A DNA stretch of 64,000 nt. It comes from Datnioides undecimradiatus. Lineage: Eukaryota; Chordata; Actinopteri; Lobotiformes; Datnioididae. Below are positions 12,901 through 27,122 of this stretch, in pieces (position 1 is the first letter of the stretch; the number at the start of each line of letters is the position of its first letter). The stretch lies in contig WARS01000046.1 of the NCBI GenBank assembly GCA_008933995.1, forward strand, positions 11,626,526 to 11,690,525. The letters run 5' to 3'. Under the pieces are notes generated by a model that saw only the letters and a list, made by a program, of their open reading frames with translations, was not told where the DNA came from and did not search any database. The translations under genes were made by a program, and so were the position numbers.

Positions 12901-13570
12901 AAATTAGGTCTACAGCTAATGATTATTTTCATGCTTCATGTCTGTAAAAGGGCAAAAAGATTGCAGTAATGAAAGAAATAACTAATTGTCTGTATTTTGA
13001 CCGATATTGCAGCAGTAACATCTGAAGGTATTTGATGGAAAAACCGATTTCTTGGTGCACGGATCTGTGCCAAAACAAAGGTGTTGTCTGATTTCTGGAG
13101 ATGGCAGGACGTCTCTGCACTGCAACGATGTTTCATTCAAAATGATATTTTCACCTTTAATATCACCCCCAACGATGGTAAAACTGCAGTCGGCCATATT
13201 GGAAGTGAAAAATGCTAAATGGCAGCCCAAAACTGTTAAAGACTCTTCATTTATTATTGTGAAAAAATGACTGGAACGATTGATCAGTTGTCTGAATAGT
13301 TGGCAGCTAGTTGTCTGGATGTCTAATCAACTCAGTTGTCACAGCTTAAGCAGACGTTGAACATAACTGAAGTATATATTGGGCATTTCATTTGGAAAAT
13401 AACAGTAATACGTAACAAATTAAGATTAGTGATCACGACCTCCAACTGTACTTCTGATCCGCCTGCAGGTAAAAGAGTTCGACTCGATCTCACGCCTGGA
13501 CCAGTGGCACACAACCCTGCTGCTGCGCATCAAAAAGACCATCCAAGGTGATGAAGGGGACCTGAAATGA
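6926..13570 (+). CDS. napb: Beta-soluble NSF attachment protein (beta-SNAP), complete, 11 coding exons
   Basis: Coding exons: 6926-7026, 8646-8725, 8985-9101, 10007-10053, 10531-10608, 10717-10772, 12009-12093, 12186-12290, 12373-12441, 12543-12593, 13469-13570. They sum to 891 bases, 296 residues plus TGA, close to the 298 of human beta-SNAP. SNAPs bind assembled SNARE complexes and recruit and stimulate the ATPase NSF for disassembly after membrane fusion, on the cytosolic face, including synaptic vesicles. The protein is an all-helical TPR-like array. Phe27-Leu28 lie in the N-terminal membrane-attachment loop, and the end is DLK, whose penultimate Leu corresponds to the NSF-activating Leu294 of alpha-SNAP. 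Paralogue choice: [23 protein letters not shown] and FIVDELNAK match NAPB rather than NAPA. Ten introns; intron 8 has a GC donor. The ATG at 6926 has A at -3 and G at +4. It converges with gzf1. Confidence 0.96.
7027..8645 (+). other. napb: napb intron 1
   Basis: GTAAGA donor at 7027 and CTAG acceptor ending at 8645. The 5' part is CpG-richer promoter-proximal sequence. No conserved element or RNA gene is recognised, and short frames on both strands (for example 8167-8504) show no protein resemblance. Confidence 0.8.
9102..10006 (+). other. napb: napb intron 3
   Basis: GTGAGA donor after the first base of the split Glu codon, and acceptor AAAAG at 10006. Nothing else is recognised inside. 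Confidence 0.8.
10773..12008 (+). other. napb: napb intron 6
   Basis: GTACTG donor at 10773 and TACGTAG acceptor ending at 12008. It contains a poly(T) run near 11063-11080 and a CT-rich patch near 11440-11452. Open frames around 10983-11386 lack codon character and are not genes. Confidence 0.8.
12291..12372 (+). other. napb: napb intron 8, non-canonical GC-AG
   Basis: The junction AAG|GCGAGT at 12290/12291 joins to CCACAG|ATTGCA at 12372/12373 and restores [17 protein letters not shown]. No GT donor keeps the frame; the nearest (GTTCAT, four bases on) would shift it. GC-AG introns are a known minor class of U2-type introns, so this is a real but uncommon donor unless the assembly has a one-base error. 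Confidence 0.85.
12594..13468 (+). other. napb: napb intron 10
   Basis: GTAAGT donor at 12594 and CCTGCAG acceptor ending at 13468. Overlapping short frames at 12929-13270 on both strands are incidental. Confidence 0.8.
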
Positions 13571-14715
13571 GAAGAAACCTGGGGGAAGAAATGCAGCACG
13601 GAGGGACAAATCCATCACGCATGCTTTTCCACACACACAACACACACGCACAGACACTCACACACAGTCTCCCACTCACCTCACTGTGTATAGCATCTGG
13701 AGTTGAGTGTCTGCTGATGAGTTTGAATTATTCCACCGCTCACTGCTATACTGTCAGAGTACTATCTTTGCTTTCCTTCCGAGCATATCTGAGTCTAGTC
13801 AGAATGTAAATCCTCTCGCCCTCACCTCTGCCCAGAGGATTGCTGCATACCTTTTCTGCTGAAATCTGTCCCGGGGGATTTCAGAGCGGTATATTGTATT
13901 GAAACTGACGTTGGTATTGACAACAAGCACTGCATGTTTTGTACAATTATTGTTTCCTAGTCAGATGCAGCTTGGTTTTTTGTTTTTTTTTTTTAAATCT
14001 AGTTTATTATATATTTAGTTTATTTGTTTCAGTCTGTTGTACATAAGATCATCACAGAGTGTATGGATTTCAAGAATGTATTAAAATTTCCTTTTTGTTG
14101 GAGTAGAGAAGAAAGGATCAGACTAATGCCACAATTTGTTTCCCATTTTATCACCAGTGGGGAGAGACTCTTCTTGAGGAAGGGCAATGTTATGCACCAA
14201 GTGTAGACTGTTAAACATTTGTATCTATTGGCTACCAGAGACATTCATACTTCAATTGCGTTATGATTGTTTATGATTACTTTATTAGTTATTGATGTAA
14301 TAATACTTTTCAATGTTTGAATCAGTACGCTGTGATTTATAGTTTGCCTGTGGAGAAATGTATTTTTGGATCAGAAGCACTGACGTGGAAACCCTCGCTC
14401 CTTATTTCCAGGGATGTAAATCTATGGGGGGGTAATGCGCATCATTAGTCAGTCATCTCGTGCCGTGTCGTGATGTGAACTTCTCATTGAAGGTTTACTT
14501 CTGCAGTGCACCTTCCAAATGGCCAGTCGCTAAGCATGTCATTGTGTATAGTTCAGTGTTGTGTTACATTCACTAGTGTGAGCCAGACCAAAGTTTTTAC
14601 AAAAGGGTCAGTCGCCCTGCGTATCCAGCTTCTTCCAGGTGGAATGACAATGGACCTTGGATATGATCTGTATGCTTGTGCGAATGGACAATAAAGATAT
14701 TATATCCCTGATGTG
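13571..14715 (+). other. napb: napb 3'UTR
   Basis: Runs from the TGA at 13568-13570 to just past the AATAAA at 14690. It includes an imperfect (CA)n patch at 13628-13668 and a T-run near 13977-13993. No coding potential. Confidence 0.7.
14690..14695 (+). terminator. napb: napb poly(A) signal AATAAA
   Basis: Canonical hexamer about 1.1 kb downstream of the napb stop. It is the first clear signal before the sequence becomes the tail region of the convergent gzf1 gene. Confidence 0.6.
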
Positions 14716-14971
14716 CTGCCCTGCCTCTGACCTTACCTCTGGAGCAGCAGGGTTACAGGTAATAAACTTCCATCTGCCTTTAAAGCATCCTTTGGGTGCA
14801 TAGCCCAACAGTTTCCATATTATATAAATGATGAAGTAACTTGACAAGAGTGACACAAACTGTGAGGATCATTTTTAAGAGCATTATTGTATTGGTTGGC
14901 TGTATGGTTGTAGACCCTGAACACAGTTCAATCAATTACAAGTCATGGACTAGACGGAGGAGGAATGAAAG

Positions 14972-14977
14972 TTTATT
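14972..14977 (-). terminator. gzf1: Candidate gzf1 poly(A) signal (AATAAA on - strand)
   Basis: TTTATT on the + strand reads AATAAA on the - strand. It would give gzf1 a 3'UTR of about 2.1 kb and leave roughly 260 bases between the two convergent transcripts' ends. An ATTAAA on the - strand at 17008-17013, only 30 bases past the stop, is an alternative but very close signal. Confidence 0.35.
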
Positions 14978-15947
14978 TTAAATGATGCACACTTTCACAT
15001 CAAACCTATGAACTGTGTTACCTCGGCCTCTATAAAATACCCATGTCTTCTAAGTACGATACAAGCTCATCTTTACCAACATAATGTCTTTGTGCTTTGA
15101 GGCTCATTACTGAGAGCTGGCTCTCCCATTTTAGCATATTGATTGTAGAGCTCTAATTACATTTTATTAACACCTCCCAAGGGAATGTTCCAGTGCTGTG
15201 GCTGCTTCCAGTAGTGCAGAAACCTACATACATTAACTATTATTCTTTATTTAGCATGTCACATGGGCCACTCTCATTGTTCCAGGAGGGGAAAATGTTT
15301 AAGTAGGTTAGCTTACTTATTTCATCACGAGTTTGTTGTACTCCATTTAAATTGGTAAAAGAGGACATGAGGTGATATCAAATTGATATGTTCATTTATT
15401 GATCACTATTCTTCTGTGTGTCATTCTTGCTGCTCCCCTGTCAGACTGTAAACTAGTAGTGAAACATGACCTTTTAATTGGCAGACCTTGCTGCAGTGAT
15501 CAGTTAAAAAGAAAATCAATCAATCCAGTCAGTCAGTCATCTCTTACAGTGTACAGTGTAACCTAGTTCTGCCATTACTGTCATGTCCTCACACAAGCTC
15601 CAGTGTCTACTTTATGTTTACTTAGCACTTCCTTTCTCACGCCCAGAGGCCACTACACTAAGCACCAGAATGTATCTGGTCTCAGCGAGCCTAATAGTTG
15701 TTATTATTGTTTGATGGGAACTGATTTATGATTCATTATCATCAACAAAAAACTCCTTGGTAAAGACCTCAGCTAATTTAAACAGTCTATTCACTTTTCA
15801 CTGAGTAAACTTCAGAGGTTATTTTTCTTCATGTTAAGAAAAAGTAGAAGTTGTGTTACTGGAGGCGGCCTTATAAATCCTTAAGGAGTTTATACTGAAG
15901 GTACCCGCTGAACATGACAAACAGTTTGAAACACAGCCATGTTTATA

Positions 15948-16117
15948 TGGTTCCAAAGAGAGAGAAGTGCCAGAGCTGTGAAGGATTTAAGCTGCTTCAT
16001 TTACATTCAGACCAACACAAATCATCAGCGGGTTTGCAAAAAGTACGCTTTCATTCCAAAGGTGTATGGAGAGCTACTTGAGGATTCACTGGGGGGGCTG
16101 TTCTGCAGCTGCCAAGG
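15948..16117 (+). repeat. Dispersed repeat, copy A
   Basis: About 170 bases that match 22021-22193 in the same orientation, beginning TGGTTCCAAA and ending CAGCTGCCAAGG in both. The inner block (TTACATTCAGACCA..., ATTCCAAAGGTGTATGG..., GCTACTTGAGGATTCACTGGGG) is the best conserved part. Copy A has a small G insertion. No terminal inverted repeat or coding motif is seen, so the family is unassigned. Confidence 0.8.
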
Positions 16118-16726
16118 ACTTCTGACAAGGCTCCCAGACCATCCGGCAGAGTATCAAAGCTGTAACTCCTGCAATCCATGATGTATGAAGAACGGGTAGG
16201 AAAAGTCTAATATTAATTTGAGCGGTAAGTGCACTAAATTTGCTTTGATGTCATTGGAATTATATGTAATAAATTAATCTTCATTAAATGTATATTCAGT
16301 GTGACGGGTGCATCCTGTCACCCTATAGAAGACATGAAGATGATGATTTAATGGTTGAATTAAATCCACTACCTTAATGAGGCAGTAGGTACATCTCTAA
16401 CATGTAATACGAGTGCAAACAGGCTGTTTTTTACAGGTTCAACATATGTCACGTCACCAGCAGCTGCGTGTCAGACAAACACAAATGTGTAATTTAATAA
16501 ATCAATAATCCGAAAACTCAAACCAGTCAGATTGGCTGTGTCACATATGGATCAATGTTCAGCTATTGCACTGTTATTTTTCAAATGTTTTCAGAGACAT
16601 TTTTTAGTGTACTGTAGCTTGAATAGAAAAAAAGTTTATGACCAGATGGCAAACCAGTCAATGTCACAGATGAACTAATATCCACATGTAACCAGACCAG
16701 CTATCAAAACAAGAGGGAGGCTCAGT

Positions 16727-16795
16727 TAAAGATACACACAAACCAAGTGTGACTTCAGTCTCAGCCAAGGATGCCATTACTTCACAGTATCTTTA
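16727..16795. repeat. Short inverted-repeat unit (9 bp perfect ends)
   Basis: TAAAGATAC at 16727-16735 and GTATCTTTA at 16787-16795 are perfect reverse complements 51 bases apart. The ends resemble those of the larger element at 26883-27122, so it may be a much-deleted relative. It could also be chance. Confidence 0.3.
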
Positions 16796-17042
16796 CATAG
16801 CCAATCATCATGTGGTGACGTCAGTGCTGCTAAATGTTGTATTAAGAACCTTAACGTTATCAAAGGGTGCGGCAAACACTGAACATCACATCCAAGTCTG
16901 TTAATGCAACACTTGACTTTAGATTGTAATATTGATGAAACAGCACATGGTCAGAACATGTATTTATACACTGATAATGCCAAAATAACACAACACTGGA
17001 AAGGGATTTTAATTTCCCCGCATTAACATTTACATGCATTTC

Positions 17043-20588
<3,546 letters not shown>

Positions 20589-20603
20589 AATTCATTTGGG
20601 CTG

Positions 20604-21184
20604 CTGAGAAAAACAAAAATTGGGGAAATGGTGACTTGCAATGCTTAATCCACTTGGTGTGTTTCATTGAAATTGTTAACACATATGCTAGGTGCAACAC
20701 TGAGACTGCATTTGGAGACGTGGCCACTGAGTACCGTCTTTTCTGGGGCTACTTTGAGAACCTTGAACGTCGCATGTTAGCTAGCTTAGATAACATCTGC
20801 CGGGCAGTGGATTACTTCGTTTAGTAGCAATGAAGCAGCTAATATCAAGCAAAATCCTTGTGGAGCTCCTTAGTACATTTCCATTTCCAACATACATGGT
20901 ACATGTAAAAAAAACAAACAAACCCTCAAACCCTAACACATAAAGCCCAACTGCAGTGTGAGGTTATATGTTACTGCTTTTGTCTTGATATTGTTCACTG
21001 CTAACAGTAGCACCGCAGACATGATAGTAAACAAGCTAGGCTAGGTAACAGGACCTGTCAGCACAATACAAATTAGTCGAATATACGATGCTAAAGGTTG
21101 AATGTACAGCACGCGCAGTACAGAGCACGAGAGAACGTACGGCAGCCAGCTAACTGCACATCAACACGAAGCAAGTTTCCTTAC
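20604..21184 (-). other. gzf1: gzf1 5'UTR intron (predicted)
   Basis: On the - strand a GTAAGG donor follows the exon end at 21185, and a TTTTTCTCAG acceptor ends at 20604, 15 bases before the coding ATG. Both signals are good; the intron is otherwise featureless. Confidence 0.6.
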
Positions 21185-21300
21185 CGTAAGGTCGGTAAAA
21201 TGGCAGCCCTTCACAAATGCTCCACAGCGAAAGGTATTTCCTGTAGAAATCGCTCCCGAAAAAAGCCACTTGCCTTTTCAATAGCCGACATCCGGTACAC
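21185..21300 (-). promoter_or_regulatory. gzf1: gzf1 noncoding first exon and promoter
   Basis: CpG-containing stretch just upstream of the predicted 5' donor. On the - strand it holds CCGGATGT (complement of 21288-21295), an ETS-type core. On the + strand AAAATGGCAGCC near 21197-21208 is YY1-like. Both motif types are common at TATA-less housekeeping starts. The exact start site is not determinable from sequence. Confidence 0.45.
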
Positions 21301-22020
21301 AGATGACTGGTCTTGGATCAGTTCTACATGTATGGTCGTCGCGTAATCTGAAAAATTACCGAGCACAACCTCCGCTATTGGGTCATTTTAGCAGAGTTAT
21401 GGACTATTAAAGTGCAGAACGTTATCGCTTTTAAAATAGCGCCTCTGATGTTGTTTACACATTACATACACGGCTTTACAGCTAATTTAACTATTTTTAA
21501 GTGTATACGTTTTGGGATTTGCCAGACTTATCTCTAAATGCGGCCTTTCCCGATTTAAACTTCAAGTCCTTCATATACACAGCTGCTCGGCTCACTGGTG
21601 TAATTCTGATTTTATTTGAAGTAAAACTGCCTTTCATAGCAAGCTATGTGTAAAACTTATAACTATTTATTACGTTAACATACTGCAGTTTGATTATTTT
21701 TTAAATATTGATGTAGTAAAGTTACGTACACTACCGTAACACTAATAACTGAACTGGGTGTTTGTTGATGCATTGCTGCATCATGCCCGCACGGGGGCGC
21801 CATTGCACAGATTGTCGCGAGGTGACATTAAGCTACTAGTGCTGAATTCAAAAGCAGCTCAGCCTGCATCTTTAAGAGCCATATTTGCATTTTCTTCAGC
21901 GTTATCGGTTTCTATACAGACTACTCTCTTTCAAACAGATAGGTTCACTTTCAAAGCAAAGAATAGTCGTTTACTATCCATGCCATATAATAGAAATAGT
22001 CTGATGTAGTTGCATGAGAA

Positions 22021-22193
22021 TGGTTCCAAAAGCAATACAAAATAGGCCAACACACTGAGGGATTTAAACTAATTTATTTACATTCAGACCACCATAAATC
22101 ATGAACAGAGTTGCAAAAAGCATGCTGCCATTCCAAAGGTGTATGGAAAGCTACTTGAGGATTCACTGGGGTGCTGTTCTGCAGCTGCCAAGG
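22021..22193 (+). repeat. Dispersed repeat, copy B
   Basis: Same-orientation match to 15948-16117 over its full length with scattered substitutions; the block around 22117-22193 is nearly identical apart from a few bases. The two copies sit on either side of gzf1. Confidence 0.8.
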
Positions 22194-25100
22194 TTTTTTT
22201 TTCTTCCAGAGGAAATCCATATACCTTACATTTGTCTTAATGAATTCTGCAAGCTAGCAATCTGCTCTGTTCCGGTGACTCATGCTGCTCTCTGGACCAA
22301 AGCTGTGCAGACTTCAGCTCTGACCTGGAACACTGTGTTCGTCTGGCTTTCATTAACACTACTCCTCTGCCATACACAATACCATATTTGATAGATTACG
22401 CTTTCCGTACAGATATTACTTCTTGATTCATCTTCATATTAACGACACACCACATCTGCAGATGTAATGATCTGTAACTGTGTGCTCATGGGAATCAAAA
22501 GTATTTGCATAGATATTAATATGGTGTAAAGTATTACTGTGGAAATAAGCTTAGAGTTTAATGGAATTATTATGTGCAAATTAATGAGACAAGTCTCACC
22601 AAATTAATTCTCAGTAAATTAACATTAGTAGAACTTTTGGGCACAGTATAGTGCAAAAGTTTTTTCTAGAGACTAGAGAGGAGGAGTCTATGTAATCAAA
22701 AGGTTGGCCACTCAAGTAAACCACTTTACTAAAATTAGCATTTTTGCATCACACTGGAATATAACACTTATAAAAAGTTCCTGTTTAAGGTAATGTGGAT
22801 GGTAAACCCAAGTTGTGGGTTTTGATGCTTTGTCAGAATGAAGACATGACAGAGAAACAAACTTGAGGTTTCTACATGTCATCCCTGGTTGTGTAACCGT
22901 GGGGGTGAGCATATTCTGCATCACTGAAATAACAAAAGGTCAAACAGTCATTACAGAAGCATGCCATTGTAATCTACTTTCAGTAGTGTCAATGGTTGAC
23001 TAAGTGACCCAGGGGCATTTTGTGTTCCTCAAAGGTGGCACAATTGAGTTTGGGAGAGAGAAAAGTGGATGTCATGTTACTGCAGTCAGAGGTTCAGATG
23101 TTGCCAGGCATAATCACTAACCAGCTGCATGGCCAGGCTGCCCAGCAAGAAATTAAATTCCCACAGATACATCATCAGGTTGTCACTGAAGACGATGAGG
23201 TGCAAATGCTCGCTGAAAGGTGACGGGATCAGCAAACAAAACCCCTTGCTGACGCTGGGTCGTGTTTGCTCTGCTACGGGTAGACTCCTCCACACAACTG
23301 AAAATATCCGTGCTGACGTTCCACAGCGCACAAACAACATGACAAAATGTGCAAGAGAGAAAAAGCAAAAGTCAAAGCCAAGGCCGATTTTAATTTGAGG
23401 CTACAGAGCGCAGACTCTGTGCAAAAACACAGTGGGATTCAAGAGTTTGGTTGTGGCTGTGTTCGGGCTCGGTTTGTCTAGTGGAGTCGTGCAAACACTT
23501 TTATTTGGATGCACCGAGGGTTAAATCAGTCAGTCAGTGTCCTTGCAGGACCTCTCTGCAGCTCCTTAACAGGGTTGACTCATAATCCCAGCAGATGAAC
23601 TGAACCAGCGATGGTAAACACCAGAACATTACATGGAAGTGCGGACAGTGGTGGTCCAAGAATAACCGCAGCATTCTCTTTGTGCTTGCCCATATAACCA
23701 CACAGCTGATGCCAGACCAATCAAAAACCAGTCCAACTCAGTAATCTGTGGTGTCTCTCTCTTCCCCTCCAGTCAGTGAACTCGGTTAACATGTTGCATG
23801 AATTTATCTTTTCATGCTCATAGACTTGTATTTCAGCAGACATCAATACTTTTTCTTAACAATGGCATCTTTCTGTCCTCACACTGAGACACACTTTCTT
23901 GATTTTATGCAGATTTGGAGGGTTTGTGAGAGTTGGTTTAGGTTGTTTTGGTAGATGGGCATGATCCGCCCAGATTTATGTAAGGAGGAAATTGGGCAGG
24001 AGTCAAATATTATACGTGTTTGTGTAGTAATGTCAAGGCCAAGTTTGTTTGCCAGAATACACACAGCAGCCCAGCCTTGTCTGTGATTGGTAGTCTCTCT
24101 TAACACTTCATCCTAACTTCTCTCCCCTTTGCCCTTCTCTTTCCCCTTTTCACTGGCCGGACGCCACACCACATTCTGCCTGTCCAGGATATCGCTGAAA
24201 CCTCTAAAACCTCAATGTAACATCAGGACATAAGAAACCAATGATTCACAAAAATTGCAGAAGACTTTTCGTGCCATTATGTGGAAATGTTCCTCTTTTT
24301 GGCAAAGACTTATGAGAAATTACAGTATTTGCAGAAGGACACGACCTAACGCGTGACCAAATATGATCATAAGCAGACACGAAAGATTCAAATGTTTTAA
24401 ACGACACGACTCTGTCGCTCAGTCCATCCACCTCTTTGGCCTAAGCCCAGAGATTTCAACAACTATTTGGATTCCATGAAAATTGGTACTGATATACATG
24501 TTGACAACAGGATGAATCCTAGTTTTGTGATGCCTTGACTTTTTATTCTAGCATCATCAGTTCTAGCATCATTTGTTTGACCAAACAAAAGGCATCAGCA
24601 ATTGCTAGCACGCTATAATGCTCAACAAGATAGCAACAATGGTAAACACACCTTCACTGTGAGCACAGCTGGGACAGAGCAGCTAGCATGGCTGCAGGCT
24701 AGTTCTGAACCTCTCTCTCTGCAAGTGCATTGTAACAAACAACTTCTCTCACAGTATGTGAAGTAAATATAGTGCAAAAATAACCTGTGAATGGTATCTG
24801 TCCTCTCCCCCTCAAATGGGCTCCATTTCACCAAACAGAGATGTTTTTCTTCTTCTTAGTTCAGAAAATACTTTCCTTTCATTGATGAAAAGATATATGG
24901 CATTCAGAGATGAAATTACTTTCCAAATGGCCTCTGACTCACCATCTCTATTCCCAGTGCGCTCTTGCGCTCACCCTCCCTCCCTCGCCCCTTCTCCACC
25001 TTCACTCGTCCTTGTGCATGTTCTATCTATTGTAACTGTATACAGCACTTAGCACTTCAGACGGCAGACAAACCAGCTCAAGGACAACCGCCCACTCTTG

Positions 25101-25609
25101 CCATGCTCATAAATAGACTATTTGTCCAGGCTTACCAATCACCTAACCCACCGAGCTTGTGTGGGTGCTTGTGGACATTGTGTAGCTAGCACCGAAATAG
25201 ATCTCTGCTGCTGTGTGAGGGTGGATTTGGGCCTCCAGCCTGCAGCGAGAGAGACCGGTTTGCACAGGGAAAAGGATTGTTGTGCTTTTGAAAATTAACA
25301 ATAATGACTCACAATGTCTATCCCTTTATAATGTGCGATTTTATCATCCGTTTGCAATCTGTAGCACACCAAAACAGGTGGTGTCACCTCCGCAGAGCTT
25401 CCCAGAATGCAACACTCTCCCCGACTGTGTGGGACATGACCGTCAGCACATTCCTGGAGAGCTGGATCCCCAGAAGCAACAATTCCTCCTTCCTTTTCTT
25501 CCCTCCCTTCCTTCCTGCCGCCCTCGTGTCCTCTCCTTCGCTTCCGTGGATTGCATCACTCGTCTGCCTCCTGGCCTCCTCTGCTCGGACCCTTTAATCA
25601 CATATGGCA

Positions 25610-25686
25610 AACACACACACACACAGACACACAAAAGTAAACGTGCGCACACCACAGACACACACAAATGCAGACACACACACACC
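25610..25686. repeat. Imperfect (CA)n microsatellite
   Basis: CA runs broken by AGACAC and short unique spacers. Their translation explains the Thr/His-rich frames here. Confidence 0.85.
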
Positions 25687-26882
25687 CATTGTGGGCAGGA
25701 GGCACACTCGTCAGTCCTCATACTGGTTTCGTGGCTTTGGTTGGAATTTTATGGTTGGTTTGTGCAGAGGATTCTGGAGGCTTTCCAGCTGCCCTCCAAA
25801 GACTCCGCTCCTCTCTCTCCATCTCTTTGTTCCTTCCCTTCAGCTTTCCTCTCTCTTTCTTTTCCTCCTCTCTCTGCCCCCCTCCCTACTTTACCCGCTC
25901 GCCCTCAAGGTCAGAAATATCCTGTGGTTTAGGTTTGATCCGCTTGGATATGCCTTCACTCTCTCCATCTTTCTGTCTCTTGCTTTCTGTCTCACTCGTG
26001 CTCGCTCAGGCACACAGACGCACACACTTACCGAAAGCATACAGCACTACTCTCAGCATTCCCATACAGGAAACACATGCTGGGATCAGCATAGGCGGTG
26101 TCTGTGTTCCTTGCAACTGCACATACACACACACTCCCTCCCACCAGGGGTCAACTAGCTCTCCGAACACCATTCAGGAGCATTCAGGGAAAATATGGTC
26201 ATAGTCCTCTGAGGTGAAGCTGTCATCACTGAAGGCCTTGTCCATCTTAAATCTGAAGGTAACAGTAAATAAAAGAAACTGATCCTCAACTTTTTCCCAT
26301 GGAGTCACAGCCAGTTGACTCTCAGTGTAGTGAAGAGACAGCACTGGCTACAGCCAGGTTAACCCTGTTCCTCTGGGTTCACCTATTCTCCGGGTTGCGT
26401 AACATGGCACAGGTCCAGCACTTGTGTAATTGCAGGGGCCTTGGCTGGCTGAAAGAATGCCAGTTCAACCAGTCATCCTTTCAAACACACTGGTTAATGG
26501 AGGAAAACAAAGTCTTGCCCAATTAAAGCCCTGAACCCTGAGTGTCCTGAGTGTGAGCATCAGTCATGGTCATACAGATGTTGACTTAAAGATTTTACTG
26601 GAAAAGAACTTTAGATCTTGCCATGAGCAGGTTTGTTCCTCATCTACTTAGAAGTTTTACTTAATCCAAACTGACAGTTTCAGGACAGTGAGTTTCATGT
26701 ACTGTACAGATTGTAAAGTCCTTTGAGGCAAAGTTATAATTGGTGATTTTGGGCAATAAGAATAAATTTGACATGACTTGGATTGACATGTCTTGGCTTG
26801 ATGTGAAAGAAAACAGCAAACCTCCACTGTCCCAAATATTCATATAGACGAAAACAGTTTCAAACATATATGCCTTACTTAA

Positions 26883-27122
26883 AGGTATCCGCGAAAACTT
26901 CTGTTTACATCCAGTTTCTCTCTAAGATGCATTAGGTGCATCTTGTGATATGTTACCACCATCTATAGATGAGTGAAACTGTGTGAAACCATTTGGAGGA
27001 ATATGAATTGTGTCACTTCAAGACTTCATGTGCATGTGATTGCTAACAAACAAAACACAGACCCGCTCACTAAAACACTGCTCCATAGCACTGCTAGTGG
27101 TCAAAAACTCTACAGGGTATCT
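26883..27122. mobile_element. 240 bp non-autonomous inverted-repeat element flanked by TTAA
   Basis: The left end is TTAA (26879-26882) followed by AGGTATCC. The right end is GGGTATCT (27115-27122) followed by TTAA (27123-27126). The ends are imperfect terminal inverted repeats (6 of 8 matching, plus the TTAA). A duplicated TTAA target with short inverted ends and no coding capacity is the signature of a piggyBac-type MITE, although the terminal bases are not the usual CCC, so the superfamily is inferred. Confidence 0.5.

Larger units (their letters stand above)
14978..17042 (-). other. gzf1: Probable gzf1 3'UTR / convergent intergenic region
   Basis: No protein-like frame. It holds one copy of a dispersed repeat (15948-16117), a 69-base inverted-repeat unit (16727-16795) and AT-rich unique sequence. 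Whether it is transcribed depends on which poly(A) signal gzf1 uses. Confidence 0.4.
21301..26878. other. Gene desert segment 1
   Basis: No convincing gene. It contains repeat copy B (22021-22193) and a strongly pyrimidine-rich stretch around 25470-25990 with (CA)n. Long open frames at 25282-26204 are low-complexity products of that composition. Confidence 0.6.

Noticed and set aside
25282..26204. Overlapping + strand open frames of 216, 184 and 178 codons
   Set aside because: Translations are Ser/Pro/Leu/Thr/His low complexity caused by pyrimidine-rich and (CA)n DNA. All three frames are open together and no splice or domain pattern is present.
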